This document shows, one piece after another, positions 8,752 through 16,406 of a DNA stretch of 36,652 nt. Numbering within the stretch: the first letter of the stretch is position 1; the number at the start of each line of letters is the position of its first letter. Location of the stretch: contig JAQIBQ010000277.1 of the NCBI GenBank assembly GCA_027859005.1, positions 1-36,652 of the forward strand, written 5' to 3'. The notes under the pieces are model-generated. The model searched no databases and had not been told where the DNA came from. It worked only from the letters and a program-made list of their open reading frames with translations. The DNA comes from Prolixibacteraceae bacterium. GTDB taxonomy: Bacteria; Bacteroidota; Bacteroidia; Bacteroidales; Prolixibacteraceae. The position numbers and the translations under genes were made by a program.

Positions 8752-9891
8752 TTAATAGTGACATTTTGAGCACTCATTAGCACCAATATCACTGGCCATA
8801 ATTGAATCGCGTGTTCCTTCACTTAATTCTTTATGGAATTCGTCGAACATTTGGTAATACTCATTGTCTTCGAAATCGACTTTTGTTTCGCGATGACAGT
8901 TTAAACACCATCCCATTGAAAGATCATTTTCTTGTTTAAGAATGTGCATTTCTTCAACAGCTCCGTGACATTGAGCACAGTCAAGTTTACCTGCACCAAC
9001 GTGTTGTGCATGGGCAAAGAATACATGATCGGGCAACTGATGAATTCGAACCCACTCAATTGAACGTCCTTCTTCATATGCCTCAACTAATTTTTTAATT
9101 TCAAATTTTCCAGAACGTGCACCTTCTCGAACTACAATATGGCAATTCATGCAAAGGCTGGTTGACGGAATATTTGCTGATTTTGATTCATCGGCCGTAT
9201 GATGACAATACATACAATCAATTTTGTTATCGCCAGCATGAACCTTATGTGAGAACTTAATGGGTTGATCGGGCTGATAAGTATCACTCCTACCCAATTT
9301 CACGGCAGCTTCGTAAGCCATGTTCAACTGATAGCCTAACGCAAGCAAAATAATCAGAATCGGAATTGCTTTAAATTTCACTTTGTGGAAGAAGATTAGA
9401 TCGAGCAAAGCCCATGTCATAACTCCACCAATTAGTAGAAATAGCAACAATTTCAGAAATGAAGGTTTGTCTTTGGGGAGTCCATTTTCGGCCAAGTTAT
9501 CCATATATGCTTTCACATATTGGATTTGATCTTGGGGTACATCGATGTTTGCATGAGCTACCGACATTACTTTTCCGAAAGGAGAAAGTAACACTTCTTC
9601 CAAATCTTCTGATGATTTGTTTAAGTAGAGCTCAGCAATTTCGATGGAAGCTGGATTCCAATTTATTGTATCAGCAGGCTTGTAGTAGTGACAAGAAACA
9701 CAGGATGGATTCGGACTAGCTTTTGGAAGCAAACCTTTATAATACCTTTCACCTTGCTTTACATCACTTCTAGAATGTTTACCTGAATGAGAATCGGAAC
9801 TTTTTGCTGTTCCTGCTATGCACGAGAATAAAAAAAGTGCCAAAAAAGAGAGGTTTAGTAAACTTTGCACTTTGAATAGCTGATGACTCAT
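8752..9891 (-). CDS. actA: Alternative complex III multihaem cytochrome c subunit ActA, six haem sites
   Basis: A 379-residue membrane-anchored multihaem cytochrome and first gene of the operon. A signal or lipoprotein-like segment ends LFLFSC at residue 24. A small class-I-like domain follows with CVSCH at 64-68. Two hydrophobic helices (about 143-165 and 175-192) act as a hairpin, so both flanking domains can be periplasmic. Then come five sites: CMYCH, CMNCH, CAQCH, CLNCH and CSKCH, the last at residues 374-378, with the protein ending in Tyr right after it. Described ActA subunits are pentahaem, so the extra site is in the N-terminal domain. Free-standing His residues in FSHKVHAG and FFAHAQHVG probably serve as axial ligands. 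The long leader upstream contains a 9-base inverted repeat. Confidence 0.93.
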   Translation of the reverse strand: MSHQLFKVQSLLNLSFLALFLFSCIAGTAKSSDSHSGKHSRSDVKQGERYYKGLLPKASPNPSCVSCHYYKPADTINWNPASIEIAELYLNKSSEDLEEVLLSPFGKVMSVAHANIDVPQDQIQYVKAYMDNLAENGLPKDKPSFLKLLLFLLIGGVMTWALLDLIFFHKVKFKAIPILIILLALGYQLNMAYEAAVKLGRSDTYQPDQPIKFSHKVHAGDNKIDCMYCHHTADESKSANIPSTSLCMNCHIVVREGARSGKFEIKKLVEAYEEGRSIEWVRIHQLPDHVFFAHAQHVGAGKLDCAQCHGAVEEMHILKQENDLSMGWCLNCHRETKVDFEDNEYYQMFDEFHKELSEGTRDSIMASDIGANECSKCHY

Positions 9892-9940
9892 GTTAATTAG
9901 TTGTTTTTTATTTTTTATTCAATTTTTCTTAGAAAAAACC

Positions 9941-9999
9941 AGTGTTAGCATGCTATTTCAGCACCAAAAACTCAACCTACAACGGCAACAGCTAACACT
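9941..9999. repeat. Nine-base inverted repeat in the act leader
   Basis: AGTGTTAGC (9941-9949) and GCTAACACT (9991-9999) are perfect inverted repeats separated by 41 bases, beginning 50 bases upstream of actA. They could form a stem in the 5' untranslated RNA or be two half sites for a regulator. Confidence 0.5.
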
Positions 10000-10270
10000 A
10001 AAAAATACTTCTGAATACCAATAGTTATGCTGCACTGTAATTTATAATATATATTCCGATGAAACAACAGTAAAAGTGTTATCACCAAAACAACACAAAG
10101 ACGATTGAAATGTTGAAAAAAATTTATACACTTTTTTACTTTTTTCTTAAGCTTTTCATTTCAAATAATTAATAAGTACAAAAAGTTAATGTTTAGAATA
10201 AAAATGAGGTAAAGCAGTAGCTTGGTTCTTAATATTATTAGAACTCTTTAAAATGTAAATGAAGTTTTTA

Positions 10271-10305
10271 TAAAAAAAAACCGCTCCCTTTAACAGGAAC
10301 GGTTC
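10271..10305 (-). terminator. Rho-independent terminator after the thioesterase gene
   Basis: On the minus strand AACCGTTCC pairs with GGAGCGGTT (one G-U pair), followed directly by eight or nine U residues. It separates the thioesterase transcript from the act operon promoter region. Confidence 0.85.
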
Positions 10306-10328
10306 TCTATCTTAAAAAATAGTAATTG

Positions 10329-10745
10329 CTATTTTCGTTTTGCATTGACTCTTTCTAATGCCTCTTTAATTTCTTCCGAAACAGCTAAGCGTCCACTTAT
10401 TACTGTTGTAGTAGTTACAACTCCTTTTAAGCATAACTTATCGTCGGCTTTGCGGTAAATATCTTGGTAAAACATGTATCTAATCCCCTGATGTTCAACC
10501 CTAAGTTTCGATGTAAACTCATCGCCACTTACCAAAGGAGTTTTATATGCCAAGTCGATTCGGGCAACAACCGCAACAATTCCCTTTTTGAATAAATCGG
10601 CAAAATCCAATCCTATTGATAGCATAAATTCATGTCGGGTGTGTTCCAAATAATTCTGGTAAACCGAGTTATTTACAACACCTTGTAAATCGCATTCGTA
10701 GTCGCGTACTTTAAAGTCAAGTTCGAAATCGTAGGATAAAGCCAT
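10329..10745 (-). CDS. Acyl-CoA thioesterase, 4HBT hot-dog fold (YbgC/FadM-like)
   Basis: A 138-residue single-domain hot-dog thioesterase, a typical length. The motif RDYECDLQGVVNNSVYQNYLEHTR at the N-terminus (only partly quoted in databases as D-x-Q-G-V-V-N-N) carries the Asp and Asn of the 4-hydroxybenzoyl-CoA thioesterase family active site. The next strand region RIDLAYKTPLVSGDEF is also typical. No signal peptide, so cytoplasmic, probably hydrolysing acyl-CoA or aryl-CoA. The exact substrate cannot be told. It has its own terminator, and a copy of repeat family 2 lies directly upstream, between it and the thioredoxin-like gene. Confidence 0.88.
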   Translation of the reverse strand: MALSYDFELDFKVRDYECDLQGVVNNSVYQNYLEHTRHEFMLSIGLDFADLFKKGIVAVVARIDLAYKTPLVSGDEFTSKLRVEHQGIRYMFYQDIYRKADDKLCLKGVVTTTTVISGRLAVSEEIKEALERVNAKRK

Positions 10746-10771
10746 GGAATATCAGGTTTTGTTAAGCAAAT

Positions 10772-10891
10772 AATGAAACCCGTCGCAGCAAGCTGACGAG
10801 ATATCTCAACGGAATCTGTATTTTTTAATGCGCATCAAGATGCTGGGAATCGAGCTTGCTGGATCAGCGGAACTAATAAAACCCATGAGAT
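10772..10891. repeat. Interspersed repeat family 2, copy A
   Basis: About 120 bases sharing long blocks with 32781-32881: GCAGCAAGCTGACGAG, CGGAATCTGTATTTTTT and GCGCATCAAGAT, and ending in CCATGAGAT. It differs from copy B by scattered substitutions, a one-base indel and about 17 extra bases near the end. Short hairpins are visible (GCATC/GATGC). Like copy B it sits immediately upstream of a minus-strand gene. No ORF in it. Confidence 0.8.
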
Positions 10892-10900
10892 TTAATGAGC

Positions 10901-11230
10901 TTACTTTTCGTATAAAGATATTATTTTATCGATTTTCCGTTGTAAATCGGGTAAACTTATGTTTCTCACTTCGCGTAAATAATCGCGTCCTTCTACAAAA
11001 AGAATAACAGCTGGTATAGCAAACATACTAAAGCGCCCCACTAACATCGGAGCCTTTTCTGTTGGAATTTCAAAAAGTTGTATAGATGGAAATTCGGTAC
11101 TAATCAACTGCTCAATTTTTGGTTTTAGCGAGTTACATACGCCACAATTCTCACCAGAGAAATAAACCATAACCAACGGATTATTCTCTAGAACATTATC
11201 GAGCTGTGCGGAATCAAACACTAATTTCAT
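10901..11230 (-). CDS. Thioredoxin-like protein with CGVC active site
   Basis: A 109-residue cytoplasmic thioredoxin-fold protein without signal peptide. The redox motif ENCGVC places cysteines at residues 29 and 32 (standard thioredoxin has WCGPC), and the cis-proline is in FAIPAVILF. The length matches a minimal thioredoxin domain. It lies downstream of the ccs and DUF1697 genes on the same strand, with a 65-base gap to the latter. A link with cytochrome maturation is possible, but the lack of an export signal argues against a periplasmic role. General disulfide reduction is the safer reading. Confidence 0.85.
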   Translation of the reverse strand: MKLVFDSAQLDNVLENNPLVMVYFSGENCGVCNSLKPKIEQLISTEFPSIQLFEIPTEKAPMLVGRFSMFAIPAVILFVEGRDYLREVRNISLPDLQRKIDKIISLYEK

Positions 11231-11295
11231 ACATTATATATTTTGTCTACCGGAACAAAGACACTAAAAATAATACACAGTGTAAGTACCTTTTA

Positions 11296-11835
11296 TCACG
11301 CAGAAAGCTCTACCAGCTTAGTAATAGATTTCCAATTTCGAGTAGTTGCTTTAACTTTCAATTGAGTTTCAAAAAATGTATTCGATAGTTTACTTTTTCC
11401 GTACCCATTTGGACAATGTAGATAAATAGTACTTCCATCGCGAATAAATTCATCGTCGGAGGTAGGATCAACTTCAATTTCCTTCATTAATTCCTCATCG
11501 GGTTCTTTTTCCAAAAAAGTAACGTGAAGTTTAGTAATATCAGTAACCCCTTTTTTTAAAAATGGATTTCGTGCAAAAATCTTTTTCAATCCAAGAACAG
11601 TAACTACCTGAACAGGAACATCATAATTAAAATCAAGAAAAATAGCCGACTCAATTATTTTTATCAATTCATCTGGAGAAGTTTTATCTGCCATGAATAT
11701 TACATTACCACTTTGAACATAAGTAGTTACATTTTCGAATCCACAACGTAGGTAGGATTCTTTCAAATCGGCCATTTGAATTTTTCTCTGACCAGCAACA
11801 TTAATTCCTCTTAACAACGAGATGTAAGTTATCAT
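11296..11835 (-). CDS. DUF1697 family protein
   Basis: A 179-residue soluble protein of the DUF1697 family, recognised by the start TYISLLRGINVAGQRKI, the segment YVQSGNVIF, and near the C-terminus STIYLHCPNGYGKSKLSNTFFE. The length is normal. The function of the family is unknown. Its ATG overlaps the stop of the ccs gene by 3-4 bases, so it is translated with it, but DUF1697 proteins are not otherwise tied to cytochrome maturation and the pairing may be incidental. Confidence 0.9.
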   Translation of the reverse strand: MITYISLLRGINVAGQRKIQMADLKESYLRCGFENVTTYVQSGNVIFMADKTSPDELIKIIESAIFLDFNYDVPVQVVTVLGLKKIFARNPFLKKGVTDITKLHVTFLEKEPDEELMKEIEVDPTSDDEFIRDGSTIYLHCPNGYGKSKLSNTFFETQLKVKATTRNWKSITKLVELSA

Positions 11836-14234
11836 ACTTCTAATTTTTCTTTTACTTTAAAATAACGAATGCCCGACAATGCTGTTATAATAACAAACAC
11901 AGCCGCTGTGTACCAAATCCACATCGGCAAAGAATTGGCTTCGCCTACACCTGCATAAGAATGTAAGCCTACTAAAAAATAATTTACTCCAAAGAAAGTC
12001 ATAAGTATTGAAGTAAACGACCAAAATGCTGCAAGATTCACCCAATATTGATCTTTCATTGCAGGAATAAAGCGCATGTGTGCCACAAATGCATATATGA
12101 AAATACTAATAAGCGCCCAAGTTTCTTTTGCATCCCACCCCCAATAGCGTCCCCATGATTCGTTGGCCCAAATTGCACCTAAAATGGTGCCAATGGTTAA
12201 CATATAAAGTGCTATGGTTAGCATAACTTGGATAAGAGCATCGAGCTGAGCAGATTTGGCAACAATCCGCTTGAATTTTAATGGAGTTAAAAATAAGAAC
12301 AACATTAAATTAACCAAGGCCATCATCATTACCAATGCAAACAAGGCATACGATGAAGTAATTACTGCCACATGGATACTTAACCAGTAAGATTTTAAAA
12401 CTGGAACTAAATTTCCAATTTCGGGATTTCCATTGTTCATACTGGCTACAAATAAGAACGTGTAACCCAGAATTAACGAAAGCGCCAAAGTAACTGGCTG
12501 ACGACGACTAATTATAAGTCCAGCCAACAAAACTATACCCGATAAGAATATCATTACTTCCAACGAATTACTCAACGGAACATAACCACCTATATACCAA
12601 CGCAAACCGACTCCGATTTCAGTAATAATTAGTAAAATAAGCGCCACTAGTTGAAAAGAGATTTCCAACCAACGTGGAAATACTTTTCCTTTCAACAGGA
12701 TAATGAAGAAAAGAATGAGCAATACAAAACCAACCAAAGCAAACATTTTTTCCATGCGCTCAAAAATGTGCCATTTGTTGTAATTCAATTCTGCTTTTAT
12801 TTTTGACGGAGAAATCGTTACCTCTGCTCCTGCTTTCTCCTGGTATTTTTTAATTGCCGACAAATAATTTGCTGCCTGATCGTAATTACCATTTGTTTTT
12901 CCTTCCTGCAAAGCATCGATATACAAAGGAAAAATGTGTTTTAAGAACAGTGAATCTTCGCTATTCGTTGAGAATTGAGCTGCATCTTTTGAAGCGTGCC
13001 ATTTATTGTTCTCTATGTTTTCAATTGGGAAAACCGTTATTGCGTCACCAATAATAAAAGCATGTAATATATTTGCTTTATCGTCGAGCTTAATCATTGC
13101 CTTATCGAACTTATTGCGTGATGATTCGGGCTTCATAAAAATTCGACTAATCGGTTCACTCAATATGTAACGTCCTTCGGGATTAAACAAATTCGCATAA
13201 GATAGATACTTCCCTTCCATATCTAAAGATTTCCGAACATCTTTATTATGCACCTTAATTAAAGGAACATTGACCCATTCTTCGGGGTAGGTTTGCAAGG
13301 AAAGCACAACCTGATCGGCAGTAATTGCATCAATGGTTTCGGCACCATAAAGCTTACGCATGAACTCGTTATCCAAAGTGTTCATGGTTTTCATTTTCCC
13401 CTTATAGTCTTGCACAACCAGCTCTCCAAACTCTTGTGCTTGTTGTACATCAACAATTTTAGCAGCATCAATTTCTGGAGCACTAAAACCAATTATTGAA
13501 ACAAAAAGCAACAAAACGGTTATGCCCATCGTACGAAGTTTACGTAACTGTTTCCTAAAGAATGTACCGGGCAGTAACAACGATAGAAATAAAGTAGTAA
13601 TGGTTAAGAAATAACCAAAATAAGTTACAGGAGTTCCAATTACATCTCGAGTAGCGGTAAGTACCGTTCCTTTTTCATCTTGATCGTACGATGTTTGGAA
13701 GAATCGCCACCCACGATACTTTAAAATGTGGTTCATGTAAATATGGTATTCAAAGAAATTACCTTTTTCTTCGTCTTGAACTGTTACAACACTTGAATAA
13801 GAAGAGGGTGAATTTGAACCTGGATAACGTTTCAACTCAAAATCGTTAAGAAAAACCTCAAAAGGTAGAATTTTATCACCTCCATTATTTTCTAAGCGAA
13901 CAACATTTGATTGTTGCCCTTCACGGATAGAGATCATTCCTTCAACACCCGTATAGCGTGTAAACATTGCACCAATCATTATTAACACAAACGACAAATG
14001 GAACAATGGAACTGTAATTTTAGACCATTGAAACGATTTATGGTAAAATAAGCTTCCTGTTATATTTAGGGTTAATAATGCCAACATTACTTCAAACCAA
14101 GTCGCATTGTAAACCAAATCCCTAGCATTTTCAGTACTAGTGGCCGACTCGATAAAAGTTGCCATAATAACTGAAATAGCGATAACAATTAGTAGTACAA
14201 TGGTGGTTTTAAAACCAAAAAATTTATCCTTCAT
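11832..14234 (-). CDS. ccsBA: Cytochrome c maturation haem lyase, ResB (Ccs1)-CcsA fusion
   Basis: An 800-residue System II cytochrome c synthase, moving haem across the membrane and attaching it to CXXCH sites of exported apocytochromes. The N-terminal ResB half has a first membrane helix at about residues 8-28, further helices, then a periplasmic domain (about 265-490). The C-terminal CcsA half (from about 495) has many helices and the tryptophan-rich haem-handling motif WGRYWGWDAKETW near residue 690. His residues in loops, such as the one in LKSYWLSIHVAV, are candidates for external haem ligands. It fits the seven haem sites of the nearby act operon plus the haem-binding proteins at the left edge. 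First gene of a probable ccs-DUF1697-thioredoxin transcript. Confidence 0.93.
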   Translation of the reverse strand: MKDKFFGFKTTIVLLIVIAISVIMATFIESATSTENARDLVYNATWFEVMLALLTLNITGSLFYHKSFQWSKITVPLFHLSFVLIMIGAMFTRYTGVEGMISIREGQQSNVVRLENNGGDKILPFEVFLNDFELKRYPGSNSPSSYSSVVTVQDEEKGNFFEYHIYMNHILKYRGWRFFQTSYDQDEKGTVLTATRDVIGTPVTYFGYFLTITTLFLSLLLPGTFFRKQLRKLRTMGITVLLLFVSIIGFSAPEIDAAKIVDVQQAQEFGELVVQDYKGKMKTMNTLDNEFMRKLYGAETIDAITADQVVLSLQTYPEEWVNVPLIKVHNKDVRKSLDMEGKYLSYANLFNPEGRYILSEPISRIFMKPESSRNKFDKAMIKLDDKANILHAFIIGDAITVFPIENIENNKWHASKDAAQFSTNSEDSLFLKHIFPLYIDALQEGKTNGNYDQAANYLSAIKKYQEKAGAEVTISPSKIKAELNYNKWHIFERMEKMFALVGFVLLILFFIILLKGKVFPRWLEISFQLVALILLIITEIGVGLRWYIGGYVPLSNSLEVMIFLSGIVLLAGLIISRRQPVTLALSLILGYTFLFVASMNNGNPEIGNLVPVLKSYWLSIHVAVITSSYALFALVMMMALVNLMLFLFLTPLKFKRIVAKSAQLDALIQVMLTIALYMLTIGTILGAIWANESWGRYWGWDAKETWALISIFIYAFVAHMRFIPAMKDQYWVNLAAFWSFTSILMTFFGVNYFLVGLHSYAGVGEANSLPMWIWYTAAVFVIITALSGIRYFKVKEKLEV

Positions 14235-14412
14235 TTAAGTTAAATTTTAAGAGAATTGAAAGTCAATTGCTCATAAAACAATCATAGTTATGATAGGTTC
14301 AAGTATTTAATAAGTCTGTTCTTATGTATATCTTTTTTCACTTGCATTAGAAAAGTAACGCAATAGTAAAACAAAATGCATCAACCATTAGTAACGTAAA
14401 TTTCTATTTAAT

Positions 14413-15555
14413 TTAAAGAAGAACTTCGGCTTCCAATTCAACCAAAATATCTTTACGTGGCAAGTCTGCTTGAACTAAAAGCAAAGGAATGTTTGCGAAA
14501 TAAGGTTCAAGCACACTATAAACATTGTTGAAATCTGATTTATTTTGAACATAGGCTTTCACCAAAGTGTATTTAATGTCACCCGATTTTTCAATTCCAA
14601 CTGCGCTCAAATTAGCATCTGAAACAATTCTCTTTAAGTTCTCAACAACAATTACAGTTTGTTCTTTCACATCACCTGCATGGGTAACTCGTTCGCCTGC
14701 AATAGCGGCTGTTGCCGAGATGAAAATCATTTTCTGCTGATCGAATTCAAAATAACGTGCACGTTCAACCTTAGGTGTTGTCGGTTGTGTAAGATTTAAT
14801 ACTCCTCTTTTCGATAATACTTTAGAACTATATTCGTGTGGGGCTTTTTGTATGGGGTTATTTACTAATTTTGAAACTTCGCCTGCATTTTTTACGGCAA
14901 AGAATTCAATAAGAATTCCATCGGAATGTACTCCAATTTCGGTAGAAGCTGGATAACCTGTTTTTTCAAAATCGTTTTCGTAATACTTTGTACGTATGTC
15001 GTTAAAAATCTGATAATGTTGCACATTCAGTTCATTGTCGAACATACGTCCAATATAATTCCACTGCTTTACAATATTCTCAAAATTCATATTGCATTTT
15101 ACTAAAAGAGATTCGACGCTAGAAAAAGCTTTTTCTACACTAGCTTGAAAATCCATTGCTTTTTCTACCTGCACAGCCCCAACTACCACTTCACTTTTAC
15201 CATCAACGATATGCTGACAAGAACCGTTCTTTTCTTCTTTAAACAAACAGTTCCATTGGGTGCTTTTCACATGAGTTGATTCAAGCGCAACTTGACCTTC
15301 GGCAGGTGCATGTGGAATAACATTAATTATTAAAGGCATCGGGAAACGACGCTTAGCAATGCTTATAAGTTTCGATTTATCAATGGAAGATTCATATGGA
15401 TCGATAAAAATATTGTGACGAATAAAACTACCAGAATAAATTTGGTTTTCGTCCATGTATTCTTCCAACTGCTCCAAACAATCGCTTAACTGCACATCGT
15501 AACTACCTGTTCTAGACGAATAGAACACGACTTGATTTCCACCTAAAATTTTCAT
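14413..15555 (-). CDS. Chorismatase-like (FkbO/Hyg5/XanB2) RidA-fold protein
   Basis: A 380-residue soluble protein. Its C-terminal two thirds resemble the chorismatase family, which has a RidA/YjgF-type fold. The order of segments fits: QWNYIGRM, then IFNDIRTKYY, then GYPASTEIG (family has GYPAxTxIG), then a NP-containing stretch, SATAAIAGERVTHAGD (family has SGTAxxxGHxSxHxGD) and a C-terminal helix QTVIVVENL. Chorismatases hydrolyse chorismate to pyruvate and a hydroxybenzoate or a dihydrodiol. Which product is made here cannot be read from sequence, and some relatives are annotated only as RidA/endoribonuclease L-PSP. The first 100 residues are less typical. It starts 10 bases after the stop of the broken M14 gene and lies upstream of ccs. 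No biosynthetic partners are nearby. Confidence 0.65.
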   Translation of the reverse strand: MKILGGNQVVFYSSRTGSYDVQLSDCLEQLEEYMDENQIYSGSFIRHNIFIDPYESSIDKSKLISIAKRRFPMPLIINVIPHAPAEGQVALESTHVKSTQWNCLFKEEKNGSCQHIVDGKSEVVVGAVQVEKAMDFQASVEKAFSSVESLLVKCNMNFENIVKQWNYIGRMFDNELNVQHYQIFNDIRTKYYENDFEKTGYPASTEIGVHSDGILIEFFAVKNAGEVSKLVNNPIQKAPHEYSSKVLSKRGVLNLTQPTTPKVERARYFEFDQQKMIFISATAAIAGERVTHAGDVKEQTVIVVENLKRIVSDANLSAVGIEKSGDIKYTLVKAYVQNKSDFNNVYSVLEPYFANIPLLLVQADLPRKDILVELEAEVLL

Positions 15556-15565
15556 TAAATAAGTA

Positions 15566-16171
15566 TTATTGTGCCACCCAAGACAAATCTACATTGCTTA
15601 ACCCAAAAACAGGATAACGTCTAAAACTTTTTTCAGCCCATTCAGATTGGGTGCAAAGATAAACCATTTGTTGATAATGGCTAGTTTTCAGTTCAGGATT
15701 ATTTGCCTTTTCCTTTTCCCTCTTTATTTTGAAGTCTGGATGCTCATCAAGATATTGCTGTGCATTTGCCTCAAAACCCCAAGGAAAAGAGTATTCCCGA
15801 CGATCTAACATTGAATCGAAAAAATTCCAGCGGAAGAAAGAATCTTTTGCACGAGGTTTCATACAACCTTGGCAACATGCTTTTACGTAAAAATTATCCT
15901 TTGGCTGTGGCAATGAGACTGGATTTGCAGGAATTAAGGTAATTGAATACTGATGATCAGAACCATTCGTTGTATGAGTATCGAGAAACACATCGGGTTT
16001 CCAAGTGCTAAATAGTTTTTTGAACGATTTGTCATTTTCTGAATCACACTTCAAAAAATCGCGATTTAAATCAAAATTCCTTGCATTGCCCCGAAAACCA
16101 GTTTCGCTGGGACCAAACTGATTCGCTCGATTGTAGGCACTTCGATTTAAATAACCACCAACATTGTACAC
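15566..16171 (-). pseudogene. Decayed M14 zinc carboxypeptidase (N-terminal and internal deletions)
   Basis: A 201-codon remnant of a roughly 550-600 residue Bacteroidota M14 metallopeptidase. The open frame begins with a GTG codon inside the conserved VYNVGGYLNRSAYNRANQ stretch. Similarity goes back a few codons (IIT) and then stops, so the N-terminal region with the HxxE zinc ligands is gone. The core segment NARNFDLNRDFLKCD and the third-ligand region DTHTTNGSDHQY are intact. Right after NPVSLPQPKDNFY the text jumps to KPRAKDSFFRWNFFDS, which belongs to the family C-terminus, so about 250-300 residues are missing in the middle. The frame then runs normally to the end. Without two zinc ligands it cannot be an active peptidase. 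Confidence 0.8.
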
Positions 16172-16406
16172 TGTAATTATACATCTGCTGGTTGTTTTTT
16201 AGTGTAATACATAATCTATTCAAGATTTAAATTTTAAAAGGCTGAAAACAACTTTTAAAATGAAATACTGAAAGGACAAGGCTCAGCACAAAGCATATAC
16301 CTAGAACATGCATGCATCCATTTGTATCTAATCAATTCCAATTTTGATTACTATAGGTTTTTCCTTCATTTTAATCAATATTTTAGCTGTTCAAAAATTG
16401 ATTACA

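Larger units (their letters stand above)
9892..10328. other. Leader/promoter region of the act operon, no gene
   Basis: About 380 bases between actA and the terminator at 10271-10305. It is very AT-rich with long T and A runs. No ORF of note and no clear TAnnTTTG box on the minus strand. It contains the inverted repeat at 9941-9999. The act operon promoter should lie here. Confidence 0.6.

Noticed and set aside
10901-14234. A dedicated cytochrome-maturation operon including the thioredoxin-like and DUF1697 genes
   Set aside because: The thioredoxin-like protein has no export signal or membrane anchor, and DUF1697 proteins are not known to act in System II, so co-location alone is not enough.
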